Positions 49,586 to 58,610 of a DNA stretch of 64,000 nt are shown piece after piece. The stretch is taken from the NCBI RefSeq assembly GCF_022348165.1, contig NZ_JAKRFI010000002.1, positions 248,001 through 312,000 on the forward strand, read 5' to 3'. Both the position numbers and the translations under genes were made by a program. The DNA comes from Halomonas sp. McH1-25. GTDB taxonomy: Bacteria; Pseudomonadota; Gammaproteobacteria; Pseudomonadales; Halomonadaceae. Each line of letters starts with the position of its first letter. Positions within the stretch are counted from its first letter, which is position 1. The notes beneath the pieces were generated by a model, which saw only the letters and a list, made by a program, of their open reading frames with translations, made no database searches and had not been told where the DNA came from.

Positions 49586-51669
49586 ACTTGGCCGTAGCGC
49601 CCCGCTTCCTCCCCCAGCCAGCGCTGAATCAATGCCTCGCTGGCGTCCGGTGCCTCTTCCAGCAGTGCCCGCGCCAGCGGGCTGACACGCTCGAGCAGGT
49701 CGCGGTCACGCTCCAGGTCGGCGATCTTCATCTGTGCCAGACCGGTCTGACGGGTGCCCAACACCTCGCCGGGACCGCGCAATTCGAGATCCTTCTCGGC
49801 GATACGGAAGCCGTCGGTGGTTTCGCGCATCACGCCCAGGCGCTGGCGAGAATGTGCCGACAGCGGTGGATGATAGAGCAGCACACAGAAGCTCTCGGTA
49901 CCGCCACGCCCGACCCGGCCACGTAGCTGATGAAGCTGCGACAGGCCCAGCCGCTCCGGGTTCTCGATGATCATCAGGCTGGCGTTGGGCACGTCGACAC
50001 CCACCTCGATCACCGTGGTGGCGACCAGCAGATCGAGCTCGCCGCTCTTGAAAGCGTCCATGACTTCGGCCTTTTCGGTAGCCTTCATGCGCCCGTGAAC
50101 CAGGCCAATGGCAAGTTCCGGCAGGGTCTCGGTCAGGGCGTCACGGGTCGCTTCGGCAGCCTGGCATTGCAGGGCCTCGGACTCCTCGATCAAGGTGCAC
50201 ACCCAATAAGCCTGACGGCCCTCGGCACAGGCATTGCGGATGCGCGATACCACCTCGGGTCGGCGCTCGTCGGGTACCGCGACGGTCTGCACTGGGGTAC
50301 GCCCCGGCGGCAGCTCGTCGATCACCGACAGATCGAGATCGGCATACGCGCTCATCGCCAGGGTGCGTGGAATCGGCGTGGCGGTCATGATCAGCTGATG
50401 CGGCGTGAGTCCCCCCGCCTCGCCCTTCTGGCGCAGCGCCAGGCGCTGGTGCACGCCGAAGCGGTGCTGCTCGTCGACGACGGCCAGGCCCAGGCGCTTG
50501 AAGTGCACGTCGCTCTGGAACAGCGCATGGGTGCCGACCACCACCTTTGCGCGTCCGTCGGCGATGGCTGCCTTGGTATCCAGGCGTGCCTTGCCCTTGA
50601 GCTTGCCGGCCAACCACGCCACGTCGATGCCCAGCGGGGCGAACCAGTCGCGGAAGTTGCGAAAGTGCTGCTCGGCGAGGATCTCGGTGGGTGCCATCAC
50701 CGCTGCTTGGCAATCGCCGGCGATTGCCTGCAGGGCGGCCATCGCCGCGACCACCGTCTTGCCCGAACCGACATCGCCCTGGACCAGGCGCAGCATGGGA
50801 ACCGGGGTTTCCAGGTCACGCGCGATCTCGTCGAGCACGCGGCGCTGGGCGCCGGTCAGCGAGAAAGGCAACTGAGTGAGAAAGCGCGCCTGCAGACCGC
50901 GCCCCGACGGCAGCGCCGGCGCGCCGTCGGTCTGGATGCGCAGGCGTACCTGGCGCAGACTCAACTGATGGGCGAGCAGCTCTTCCAGCGCCAGGCGCCG
51001 CTGGGTGGGATGCGTGCCGGCCGCCAGGCGTTCGACATCGGCGTCCGGCGGCGGCTCGTGCAGGTAACGCAGGCACTCGTGCAGGCCGGGCAGGCGAAAG
51101 CGTTCGCGAAGCGGTTCGGGAATGCCGTCCGGCAGCGTCTCGGGGGCCTCGTCGAGGGCTTTCAATGCCTGGACGATCAGCCCGCGCAGGCGCGGCTGGG
51201 CGAGGCCTTCGGTGGTTGGATAGATCGGCGTCAGGTGCTCGTCTACCGGCGCATCGCCCTGGCCGAGCAGGCGGTACTCGGGATGGTAGAGTTCGAGCCC
51301 GGTAGCGCCGGCGCGGGCTTCGCCGAAGCAGCGCACATGCACGCCACGTACGAACTGCTTGTGCTGCGCCGGCGAGAAGTGAAAGAAACGCAAACTGAGG
51401 ATGCCCGAGCCGTCCTTGAGACGCACCAGCAGGCTGCGACGACGGCCCTTGACGATGTCGGCGGCCGAGACTTCACCGTCGACGACGGCCTCCTGCCCGG
51501 CACGTAAGGTAGCGATCGGCGTGAGGCGGGTGCGATCCTGATAACGCAGCGGCAGATGAAACAGCAGATCGGCGACCCGCTCGATACGCAAGCGGGCCAG
51601 CTTGGCGGCCAGCGCCTCACCGACGCCGGCAAGCGCGGTGACCGGCTGCGACAGCAGCGTATCGGTCAT
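49582..51669 (-). CDS. recG: ATP-dependent DNA helicase RecG
   Basis: RecG remodels branched DNA at stalled forks. The ATG at 51669 overlaps the oxyR stop (ATGA) and gives 695 residues, the normal size. It has an N-terminal wedge/OB domain, Walker A GDVGSGKTVVA, DEQH box (VVDEQHRFGV) and helicase motifs TATPIPRTLAM and QLRGRVGRGG. Translational coupling with oxyR is conserved in gammaproteobacteria. Confidence 0.95.
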   Translation of the reverse strand: MTDTLLSQPVTALAGVGEALAAKLARLRIERVADLLFHLPLRYQDRTRLTPIATLRAGQEAVVDGEVSAADIVKGRRRSLLVRLKDGSGILSLRFFHFSPAQHKQFVRGVHVRCFGEARAGATGLELYHPEYRLLGQGDAPVDEHLTPIYPTTEGLAQPRLRGLIVQALKALDEAPETLPDGIPEPLRERFRLPGLHECLRYLHEPPPDADVERLAAGTHPTQRRLALEELLAHQLSLRQVRLRIQTDGAPALPSGRGLQARFLTQLPFSLTGAQRRVLDEIARDLETPVPMLRLVQGDVGSGKTVVAAMAALQAIAGDCQAAVMAPTEILAEQHFRNFRDWFAPLGIDVAWLAGKLKGKARLDTKAAIADGRAKVVVGTHALFQSDVHFKRLGLAVVDEQHRFGVHQRLALRQKGEAGGLTPHQLIMTATPIPRTLAMSAYADLDLSVIDELPPGRTPVQTVAVPDERRPEVVSRIRNACAEGRQAYWVCTLIEESEALQCQAAEATRDALTETLPELAIGLVHGRMKATEKAEVMDAFKSGELDLLVATTVIEVGVDVPNASLMIIENPERLGLSQLHQLRGRVGRGGTESFCVLLYHPPLSAHSRQRLGVMRETTDGFRIAEKDLELRGPGEVLGTRQTGLAQMKIADLERDRDLLERVSPLARALLEEAPDASEALIQRWLGEEAGRYGQV

Positions 51670-52592
51670 GCCGGGGCGGGTACCGGCTGTTCCTGGCAGC
51701 ATCGTTCGATGGCGTTGATCAGGGCGTCGATGGCCTTGGGCCGTGGATAACTGGCCCGCCAGGCGATCGCTACGGTACGGCTCGGCGCCTGAGGAGTGAA
51801 CGGCCGGCTTTCGAGCATGCCGGACTCGTAATGGCCGGTACCGATCGCCGAGTGCGGCAGCACGGTGATACCCAGCTTGGAAGCCACCATGTGGCGAATG
51901 GTCTCCAGCGATCCGCCTTCGGCGGTCAGCGTGTTGGTCGGACTGTTGAGATGAGAATTGATGGCCGGGCAGGCCTCGAGGATCTGCTCGCGGAAACAGT
52001 GGCCTTCACCGAGCAGCAGCAATCGTTCGCCGAGCAGATCTTCCTTGTCGATGGTGGCCTTGGCCGTCCATGGGTGATCGCTGGGCATCAGCACCTCGAA
52101 AGGCTCCTCATAAAGCTGGCGTGTGACCACGTCGGCTTCGGTGAAAGGCAGCGCCACGATGATCGCGTCGAGCTCGCCACTACGCAGCTTGCGACGCAGC
52201 TCGGCGGTGAAGTTCTCTTCGATGTATAGCGGCATGCGCGGTGCCGACTCGGCCAGCTCGGGAATCAGATGCGGGAACAGGTAGGGACCGATGGTGTAGA
52301 TGGCACCGATACGCAATGGGCTGGACAGCTGATCCTTGCCCTCGTTGGCCAGTTCGCGGATCACGCTGGCCTGCTCGAGCACGCGCTGGGCCTGTTCGAC
52401 GACCTTTTCCCCCAAGGGCGTCACCTGAACGGTCGACTTGGAACGCTCGAACAGGGCCACGCCCAGTTCCTCTTCGAGTTTCTTGACCGCCACCGATAGC
52501 GTCGGCTGCGAAACGAAGCAGCGTTCGGCGGCTCGTCCGAAATGACGTTCCTGCGCCAAGGTTACGATGTACCTGAGTTCTGTTAGAGTCAT
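51666..52592 (-). CDS. oxyR: Hydrogen peroxide-sensing LysR regulator OxyR
   Basis: OxyR activates peroxide defence genes when two cysteines form a disulfide. The 308-residue protein has the LysR helix-turn-helix (FGRAAERCFVSQPTLSVAVKK) and the redox segment GEGHCFREQILEAC. Here Cys199 and Cys208 fall at exactly the E. coli positions. It is followed by recG with a 4-base overlap and is divergent from a YeeZ-like gene across a 70-base AT-rich spacer that probably holds both promoters. Confidence 0.95.
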   Translation of the reverse strand: MTLTELRYIVTLAQERHFGRAAERCFVSQPTLSVAVKKLEEELGVALFERSKSTVQVTPLGEKVVEQAQRVLEQASVIRELANEGKDQLSSPLRIGAIYTIGPYLFPHLIPELAESAPRMPLYIEENFTAELRRKLRSGELDAIIVALPFTEADVVTRQLYEEPFEVLMPSDHPWTAKATIDKEDLLGERLLLLGEGHCFREQILEACPAINSHLNSPTNTLTAEGGSLETIRHMVASKLGITVLPHSAIGTGHYESGMLESRPFTPQAPSRTVAIAWRASYPRPKAIDALINAIERCCQEQPVPAPA

Positions 52593-52662
52593 GGTTGGGC
52601 CCGCAAGGGCTTCCTATCGCAAATATATGGATATGATCGTTTTACCAAGGAGCCAGGTAAAG

Positions 52663-53541
52663 GTGAAGAACACGACATTGATCCTCGGCTGTGGCGACAT
52701 CGGAACGTCGCTCGGCCGACAGCTCGTCGACGCCGGCCATCGCGTTATCGGCGTGCGTCGCAACCCTCAGCCCCTCGCCAACACCGGCATCGAGCCGCTG
52801 GCGCTGGATTTCACCGACCCCGCCGGGCTGGCGACGCTGCCCGATGCGGATGCCGTCGTCTACATCGCCAGCGCCGACCGTTTCGACGAACAGGCCTATC
52901 AGGCAGCCTACGTCGATGGCCTGAAGGCCGTACTCGACGAACTGGGCGGGCGCAAGCACAAGCCTACCCGGGTGTTCTTCGTGTCGTCGACCAGCGTGTA
53001 TGCCCAGAAGGACGGCGAGATCGTCGACGAGAATGCCGAAACCAAATCACGCGGTTTCTCGGGCCAGTTGATGCGCAAGGCCGAGCAGGCGCTCATCAAG
53101 CATGCACTGCCGGGTACCGCCGTGCGCTTCTCGGGCATCTACGGCCCGGGCCGCGACCGGCTGATCCGTCAGGTTCGCGAGGGACGCATGGCGGCGTCCA
53201 ACCCGCCGATGTACTCCAACCGCATCCATCGCGACGACTGCGTGGGCATCCTGGCGCACCTTATCGAGATGGCGCTGAACGGCAAGCCGCTGGAAGACGT
53301 GTATCTGGCCAGCGACTGTGAACCGGTCCCGCTGCATGACGTGATGGGCTGGCTGGCCAAGCGTCTCAAGGTCGAATCCTTCGAGACCATCCAGTCGCCG
53401 TTGCGGCGTCGCTCCAGCAAGCGGTGCGACAACACCCGACTGTGCAAGACCGGCTACCGTTTCCGTTATCCGACCTACCGCGAAGGTTACGCCCATGTGC
53501 TGGCCTGCGAGCAGTCCGCGCCCGAGCCGGAAAAGGCCTGA
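52663..53541 (+). CDS. NAD(P)-dependent epimerase-like SDR (YeeZ type)
   Basis: An extended or atypical SDR of about 292 residues with the N-terminal nucleotide-binding motif ILGCGDIGTSLGRQLVDAG and the SSTSVYAQKDGE region. GTG at 52663 was chosen because AAGGAG precedes it; an ATG at 52627 is also in frame. Such YeeZ-like proteins are common but uncharacterised. It contains the GIYGPGRDRLIRQVREG stretch typical of sugar-epimerase relatives. It is divergent from oxyR and might share peroxide control, though no clear OxyR site was recognised. Confidence 0.82.
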   Translation: MKNTTLILGCGDIGTSLGRQLVDAGHRVIGVRRNPQPLANTGIEPLALDFTDPAGLATLPDADAVVYIASADRFDEQAYQAAYVDGLKAVLDELGGRKHKPTRVFFVSSTSVYAQKDGEIVDENAETKSRGFSGQLMRKAEQALIKHALPGTAVRFSGIYGPGRDRLIRQVREGRMAASNPPMYSNRIHRDDCVGILAHLIEMALNGKPLEDVYLASDCEPVPLHDVMGWLAKRLKVESFETIQSPLRRRSSKRCDNTRLCKTGYRFRYPTYREGYAHVLACEQSAPEPEKA

Positions 53542-53553
53542 CGGCGGCGGCCG

Positions 53554-53584
53554 AAAAACCAGCGGCAGGTGCTCTGCACCTGCC
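53554..53584 (-). terminator. Terminator of the pagL-like gene
   Basis: GGCAGGTGC (53564-53572) and GCACCTGCC (53576-53584) form a perfect 9-bp stem with a TCT-length loop. On the minus strand it is followed by GCTGG and five T residues (53558-53554). It lies nine bases after the pagL-like stop and also follows the convergent YeeZ-like gene. Confidence 0.8.
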
Positions 53585-53592
53585 ATGCCCCA

Positions 53593-54111
53593 TCACAGCG
53601 GGTGACGATACCCCAATGTGACGATATCCAGGCCGTTGTTGGGTTTTTTGATGTCGGCATTGGAGTAGTGCGTGAAGGCCACTGCCACCTCGCCGCGACC
53701 CACATGCAGACCGGCTGCCACGCGATCCTCGAACTGGAACGCGGTGGACAGGTCGCGTCCCTCATAGTGCGTATCCAGAAACAGGGCGCCGCCAACACCG
53801 GCTTCGACGAAGGGCCGCGTGGCCGTGTCGGCGAAAGTGTAGCGAAATGCCGGCGTGACGATCAGCGCGGCATTGCCGTCGCCCTCGTCGCCAGGCAGCA
53901 GCAGAACGCCGCCGGCCAGACGCAGAGACAGCCCCGGCTGCCAATGGGCCAGGTTGTACTCGCGGTCGAGTTCGAGTTTTACGCTGGGCTCGGACTCGTT
54001 GTTCTTGCCCACCGCCACATAAAGATCCGCTTCTGCGAGTGCGGGTATGCTCAGTGTGGCGCCTAGCAGCAGGCTTCCCAACAGGGCCCGGGCGCTGATG
54101 GATTTTAGCAT
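53593..54111 (-). CDS. pagL: Acyloxyacyl hydrolase, PagL-like lipid A 3-O-deacylase
   Basis: PagL is an outer-membrane beta-barrel that removes the 3-O-acyl chain of lipid A. The ATG at 54111, preceded by AAAGGAAAGGA, gives 172 residues with a signal peptide ending PALA-E. The active-site region is THYSNADIKKPNNGLD with His148 and Ser150 in place. The position of the catalytic glutamate in Pseudomonas PagL (14 after the His) is Asp162 here, so activity is likely but not certain. The rest is a run of alternating amphipathic strands, as expected for an eight-stranded barrel. Confidence 0.82.
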   Translation of the reverse strand: MLKSISARALLGSLLLGATLSIPALAEADLYVAVGKNNESEPSVKLELDREYNLAHWQPGLSLRLAGGVLLLPGDEGDGNAALIVTPAFRYTFADTATRPFVEAGVGGALFLDTHYEGRDLSTAFQFEDRVAAGLHVGRGEVAVAFTHYSNADIKKPNNGLDIVTLGYRHPL

Positions 54112-54187
54112 GATTCCTTTCCTTTCTTCTGCGGATTCCTGGTTTCCTGCAGCCACGGTGGCAGTAGGATGGCATGACGGCAATCGC

Positions 54188-54721
54188 TCATTGGTCGTGC
54201 GCGCGCGTCTGCGCCAACGTGACATAGCGATGCCTTGGGCCGTCGATGCGCGAATGTACCAGGGCGGCACGCCGGTATGTCCAGGCCAGCGGCAGATACC
54301 CGGTGGCGGCCTCCGGGAGCGCACCCTGGCGGGCCTGGCGCAGCAACGTCACGTGCGGGCAAAAAGCGCGCTGGGGAGGAGTAAAGCCCAGCGTGGCCAA
54401 GGATGCCCAGAGTTCGGCCTGGAAACGCATCAGCCCCTCGGGCACGGCCTCGCTACCTGCCCACACGATACCGCCACGTGAAAATTGGCCGAGCCGGTCG
54501 AGAGTCCAGGTGCCCTCGGGGCCGGCCAGCCGCTGCGTCAATGCAATGAGTTCATCGGCCTGGGGCGCAGAGACGTCACCCAGAAAGGCCAGGGTGAGAT
54601 GCAGCTTGTCGTCTGCAGTCCGCCGCCCGCCGCAGCGGCGTCGGGCTTGTTCGGCCAGCCCGGCGAGGCGGGTACGTACCGGATCGTCGGGCCACACGGC
54701 GAAGAACAGGCGCTGAGGCAT
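54188..54721 (-). CDS. thpR: RNA 2',3'-cyclic phosphodiesterase (LigT/ThpR)
   Basis: The 177-residue 2H phosphoesterase hydrolyses 2',3'-cyclic RNA ends to 2'-phosphate. Both catalytic H-x-T-x motifs are present: HLTL at about residue 41 and HVTL at about residue 122. The start MPQRLFFAVWPDD is typical. It is separated from ridA by only 16 bases and may share its transcript. Confidence 0.92.
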   Translation of the reverse strand: MPQRLFFAVWPDDPVRTRLAGLAEQARRRCGGRRTADDKLHLTLAFLGDVSAPQADELIALTQRLAGPEGTWTLDRLGQFSRGGIVWAGSEAVPEGLMRFQAELWASLATLGFTPPQRAFCPHVTLLRQARQGALPEAATGYLPLAWTYRRAALVHSRIDGPRHRYVTLAQTRAHDQ

Positions 54722-54737
54722 GGATGTCAGCGAGCCG

Positions 54738-55127
54738 TCAGTCGCCCAGTACCATCACCGCTTCGGCCTCGAACTGGCTGCCCTTGGGCAGTGCCTTCAC
54801 CCCGACCGCAGCGCGTGCCGGATAGGGTGCCTGGAAGAATTCTTCCATGATCTGGTTGACGGTGGCGAAGTCGTCGAGATCGGTCAGGTAGAGGTTGAGC
54901 TTGACGATGTCCTGCAGCGAGCCGGAGGCCTCCTCGCAGACAGCGCGTAGATTGGTGAAGACCTGGCGGGCCTGGACGGCGATATCGCCCTCGACGAGCT
55001 CCATGGTCTGCGGGTCTAGGGGAATCTGACCCGACAGGTAAATGGTGTTGCCGGCCTTGATGGCTTGGGAGTAGGGGCCGATGGCGGCGGGGGCCTTGTC
55101 GGTGTGAATGACGGCCTTGTTGCTCAT
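54738..55127 (-). CDS. ridA: Enamine/imine deaminase RidA
   Basis: RidA hydrolyses reactive enamine and imine intermediates formed by PLP enzymes such as threonine dehydratase. The 129-residue protein has family motifs [28 protein letters not shown] and the C-terminal region with [22 protein letters not shown], including the substrate-binding Arg. AGGAG precedes the ATG. A strong terminator separates it from spoT. Confidence 0.94.
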   Translation of the reverse strand: MSNKAVIHTDKAPAAIGPYSQAIKAGNTIYLSGQIPLDPQTMELVEGDIAVQARQVFTNLRAVCEEASGSLQDIVKLNLYLTDLDDFATVNQIMEEFFQAPYPARAAVGVKALPKGSQFEAEAVMVLGD

Positions 55128-55181
55128 GGGTAGCTCCTTGCGTTGTCGTTGTTCCGGTCTGGCCGGGTTCCGTTAGCGATG

Positions 55182-55218
55182 AAAACATTCGCCCTGCCGT
55201 GGCGATCACGGCAGGGCG
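55182..55218 (-). terminator. Terminator of the gmk-rpoZ-spoT cluster
   Basis: A perfect 12-bp stem (55190-55201 with 55207-55218) closes a five-base loop, ten bases past the spoT stop on the minus strand. It is followed by AATGTTTTC. Confidence 0.85.
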
Positions 55219-55228
55219 AGTCAAGGGT

Positions 55229-57364
55229 TCAATTGCGGACGCGGTGGATCTTGCCGACGTGGGGCAGGTTGCGAATCCGCTTGATGATCCGGGCCAGATG
55301 CACACGATCGCGCACTGCCAGGGTCAGGTTGACGATCGACAGTCGAACGTCGCGCTCTTCGATGCCGATGCGCTCGATATTGGCGTCGGCGTCGGTGACC
55401 AGACTGGCCAACTCGGCAACCAGGCCGCGGCGCGTTTCCATTTCTATGCGCAGCGCCACCGGGAAGTCACCGCTGATCTCGGTGGACCACTCCAGGGCGA
55501 ACAGCTTGTCGGGATCGTCGCGCTTCAGCTCTTCCAGGTTGCGACAGTCGATGCGATGCACGACGATGCCCTTGCCCACCGACAGGTGACCGACCACCGG
55601 GTCGCCAGGCAGCGGGTGGCAGCAGCGGGCGAAGCTGATCACCATGCCCTCGGTGCCGCTGATCACCACCGGGCCTTCCATCGGGCCGTTGATATCGCCG
55701 GAGAGCATTCCGCTGGGTTGGCTCTCGGTCAGGCGTCGGGCCACGGCATAGGCCATGCGCGTCCCCAGGCCGATGGATTCCATCAGGTCGTCGGCGTGCT
55801 TGAGATCGAACTCCTCGAGCACGCGCGGCAGACGCTCGCCGGGCAGCTCCTCGAGACTGGTCTCGTAGTCCGCCAAGGCCTTGTTGAGAAGACGTCGGCC
55901 GAGCTGTATCGATTCGGTGCGTTGCTGATTCTTGAGCGCATGGCGGATCGCCGAGCGTGCCTTGGCGGTAACCACGAAGCTCAGCCAGGCCAGGTTGGGA
56001 CGGGCCCCCGGCGCGGTGATTATCTCCAGGGTCTGGCCGCTTTCCAGGCGCGTCGACAGCGGCGCCAGATGACGATCGATACGGCAGGCAATGCAGCTGT
56101 TGCCGATATCGGTATGCACCGTGTAGGCGAAGTCCACCGCCGTGGCCCCCTGCGGCAGCTCCATGATGTCGCCCTTGGGGGTGAACACGTAGATATCGTC
56201 GGGGAACAGGTCGTTCTTGACGTGTTCGATGAATTCCAGGGGATTGCCGGCATGGCGCTGCATCTCGAGCAGGCCGCGTACCCATTCGCGGGCCCGGGCG
56301 TGGCTGCCGGCGGCGATGGGACGCTCGGTCTGGCCGGCCTTGTAGAGCCAGTGGGCGGCGATGCCGTTGTTGGCCATCGCCTCCATCTCTCGGGTGCGGA
56401 TCTGTACCTCGATGGGCATGCCGTTGGCGCCGAACAGCGTGGTGTGCAGGCTCTGGTAGCCATTGGCCTTGGGGATGGCGATGTAATCCTTGAAGCGCCC
56501 CGGGACCGGCTTGTAGAGGTTGTGCACCGCGCCGAGGATGCGATAGCAGGTATCGACATCCTCGGTGATGATGCGAAACCCGAACACGTCCATGATCTCG
56601 GCGAACGGCTTGCGCTGGTCGTGCATCTTGCGATAGATCGACAGCAGGTGTTTCTGGCGGCCGACCACCGTGCCGGGCAGGCCGTCGTCGTCGAGGCAGT
56701 TCTGCAGGCTGGTCTGTACCTGGCGGATCATCGTGCGGCGGTTGCCGCGGGCCTTGGAGACGGCACGCTTGATACGCTCGGCGCGCATCGGGTGGATGGC
56801 CTGGAACGACAGGTCTTCGAGTTCGACGCGGATGGTGTTGATGCCCAGGCGGCCGGCGATGCGCGCGTAGATTTCCAGCGTCTCGCGGGCGATGCGGCGC
56901 TTCTTGTCGGGACGCAGGGCACCCAGCGTACGCATGTTGTGCAGGCGGTCGGCGAGCTTGACGATGATCACGCGGATGTCCTGCGACATCGCCATGACCA
57001 TTTTCTGGAAGTTCTCGGCCTGTGCGACCGCCTTGTCCTCGAAGGTGATCTGGGTCAGCTTCGAGACGCCGTCGACCAGCTCCGCCACGGGTTCGCCGAA
57101 CTGCTTGGCCAGCGCGGCCTTGGATACGCCAGTGTCCTCGATCACGTCGTGCAGCATGGCGGCCATCAGGCTCTGATGGTCCATGTGCATGTTGGCGAGG
57201 ATATTTGAGACGGCGAGCGGGTGGGTGACGTAGGGTTCGCCGGAGCGGCGGCGCTGGCCGTCGTGGGCTTGTTCGGCGTAATAGAAGGCGCGCTTGACCT
57301 GCTGGATCTCGTCTTGGGGAAGGTAGCCGGCCAAGCGGTCGGCAAGGTCATCGATGGTGAACAT
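55229..57364 (-). CDS. spoT: Bifunctional (p)ppGpp synthetase/hydrolase SpoT
   Basis: SpoT controls the alarmone (p)ppGpp. The 711-residue protein contains an intact HD hydrolase domain (AAMLHDVIEDTG and KLADRLHNMRTL), a synthetase domain (RKMHDQRKPFAEIMDVFGFRI to ANGYQSLHTTLFG), a TGS domain (FTPKGDIMELPQGATAVDFAY), and a C-terminal ACT domain. The intact HD motif marks it as SpoT rather than RelA. It follows rpoZ across a spacer with an 11-bp hairpin. Confidence 0.96.
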   Translation of the reverse strand: MFTIDDLADRLAGYLPQDEIQQVKRAFYYAEQAHDGQRRRSGEPYVTHPLAVSNILANMHMDHQSLMAAMLHDVIEDTGVSKAALAKQFGEPVAELVDGVSKLTQITFEDKAVAQAENFQKMVMAMSQDIRVIIVKLADRLHNMRTLGALRPDKKRRIARETLEIYARIAGRLGINTIRVELEDLSFQAIHPMRAERIKRAVSKARGNRRTMIRQVQTSLQNCLDDDGLPGTVVGRQKHLLSIYRKMHDQRKPFAEIMDVFGFRIITEDVDTCYRILGAVHNLYKPVPGRFKDYIAIPKANGYQSLHTTLFGANGMPIEVQIRTREMEAMANNGIAAHWLYKAGQTERPIAAGSHARAREWVRGLLEMQRHAGNPLEFIEHVKNDLFPDDIYVFTPKGDIMELPQGATAVDFAYTVHTDIGNSCIACRIDRHLAPLSTRLESGQTLEIITAPGARPNLAWLSFVVTAKARSAIRHALKNQQRTESIQLGRRLLNKALADYETSLEELPGERLPRVLEEFDLKHADDLMESIGLGTRMAYAVARRLTESQPSGMLSGDINGPMEGPVVISGTEGMVISFARCCHPLPGDPVVGHLSVGKGIVVHRIDCRNLEELKRDDPDKLFALEWSTEISGDFPVALRIEMETRRGLVAELASLVTDADANIERIGIEERDVRLSIVNLTLAVRDRVHLARIIKRIRNLPHVGKIHRVRN

Positions 57365-57445
57365 TCGGCGCGCCTATCCAGAAACCTCGTATCCAGAAAA
57401 CTTGGACCGTATTATTACGTATCCTGCAACCGTACGGCCGGCGCT

Positions 57446-57472
57446 GCAACCCCGGCAATGGGCCGGGGTTGC
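57446..57472 (-). other. Intercistronic hairpin between rpoZ and spoT
   Basis: GCAACCCCGGC (57446-57456) and GCCGGGGTTGC (57462-57472) form a perfect 11-bp stem with an AATGG loop. No T-run follows on the minus strand. It is probably an mRNA processing or stability element rather than a terminator. Confidence 0.55.
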
Positions 57473-57510
57473 CGAATAAGCGTTATCGTTCGGCATCGCA
57501 CGCGGATGTT

Positions 57511-57771
57511 TTACGCCTCGTTATCCGCAATGTGAGGCGGTTCGGGGCGCGAACGCACCGGCGCTTCGATGGGCTCGTCGAGGACGTTCTCGTCGATCTT
57601 GCCGGCAGCGATCTCGCGCAGCGCCATGACCGTGGGCTTGTCGTTTTCCCACGCCAGCAACGCATCGCGGGAGCCGCGCGCCAGCTGGCGTGCACGCTGG
57701 GTCGAGATCATCACCAGCTTGAAACGGTTTTCGACGTGATCAAGGCAATCTTCAACGGTAACTCGCGCCAT
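57511..57771 (-). CDS. rpoZ: DNA-directed RNA polymerase subunit omega
   Basis: Omega helps assemble RNA polymerase and forms part of a ppGpp site. The ATG at 57771 gives 86 residues starting [20 protein letters not shown], the standard N-terminus; the in-frame ATG at 57849 is not used. The ending rich in Glu, Pro and Arg is variable in this family. It lies between gmk and spoT, the conserved order. Confidence 0.95.
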   Translation of the reverse strand: MARVTVEDCLDHVENRFKLVMISTQRARQLARGSRDALLAWENDKPTVMALREIAAGKIDENVLDEPIEAPVRSRPEPPHIADNEA

Positions 57772-57873
57772 GGGAAAAATATCCTGGTTTGCTGTACAAG
57801 CGTGATACGACAACGTGATCGGTATCCGTCCGAAGGGACAGCTACGCATGATCGCGGGGTAGGACCCGCCAGT

Positions 57874-58506
57874 CTACTCGACACCTTCGATGCGTGACAA
57901 GAGCGCCTGAATGAGCGGGCCCTGGCGTTCGCGCACACGCTCGAGCCGCGAGCGTTCGGACAGAATCAGCCCGACCAGCTGGGCCAGGGCGTCCTCGAAG
58001 TCGTCATTGACGATGATGTGCTCGTACTCGTCGAAATGCGACATCTCGCTGATCGCATCGCGCATGCGCCGGTCGATCACAGCGGTGTCGTCGGTGCCGC
58101 GAGCCGACAGGCGCTCGCGTAGCGCCTCGCGCGATGGCGGCAGGATGAACACCGAGACCACGCCGTTCATCTGTTTACGGACCTGTTGCGCGCCCTGCCA
58201 GTCGATCTCGAGGATCACGTCGGTGCCCGCGGCAAGCAGGGCCTGAACCGCCGGACGCGAGGTGCCGTAGTAGTTGTCGAAGACCCGGGCGTGCTCGAAG
58301 AAGTCGCCACGCTCGATCATGCGCTTGAAGGTGGCTTCGTCGACGAAGTGATAGTTGACGCCGTCGGCCTCGCCGGGACGCATGGCGCGGGTGGTATGCG
58401 ATACCGAGACCTGGATGTCGTCGACGCGTTCGAGCAGGGCGCGCACCAGGCTGGTCTTGCCGGCGCCGGACGGCGCGGAAACGATGTAGAGAGTACCGTG
58501 GGACAT
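57874..58506 (-). CDS. gmk: Guanylate kinase
   Basis: Gmk phosphorylates GMP to GDP. The ATG at 58506 gives 210 residues, matching the family. The P-loop is [11 protein letters not shown] (residues 10-20), and GMP-binding elements include [19 protein letters not shown] and [11 protein letters not shown]. It leads the gmk-rpoZ-spoT cluster. It is divergent from an MFS gene. Confidence 0.95.
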   Translation of the reverse strand: MSHGTLYIVSAPSGAGKTSLVRALLERVDDIQVSVSHTTRAMRPGEADGVNYHFVDEATFKRMIERGDFFEHARVFDNYYGTSRPAVQALLAAGTDVILEIDWQGAQQVRKQMNGVVSVFILPPSREALRERLSARGTDDTAVIDRRMRDAISEMSHFDEYEHIIVNDDFEDALAQLVGLILSERSRLERVRERQGPLIQALLSRIEGVE

Positions 58507-58610
58507 GAGCGGGTGTCCGATTGAGACGCTACAAGGGAAACGCGCATTATCGCATATTGTCCCGCTCGCCCTACACTGTTGCGACTGGATGACTCGTAAC
58601 AAGGATGTTC

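Noticed and set aside
49930-51507. 525-codon open frame antisense to recG
   Set aside because: Antisense artefact; recG motifs on the minus strand are complete.
52610-52640. OxyR-like CTAT-N7-ATAT pattern in the oxyR promoter region
   Set aside because: Only one of four half-sites agrees with the tetrameric OxyR pattern; too weak to annotate.
55199-57208. 669-codon open frame antisense to spoT
   Set aside because: Shadow of spoT; composition is the mirror of the sense gene and no family is recognised.
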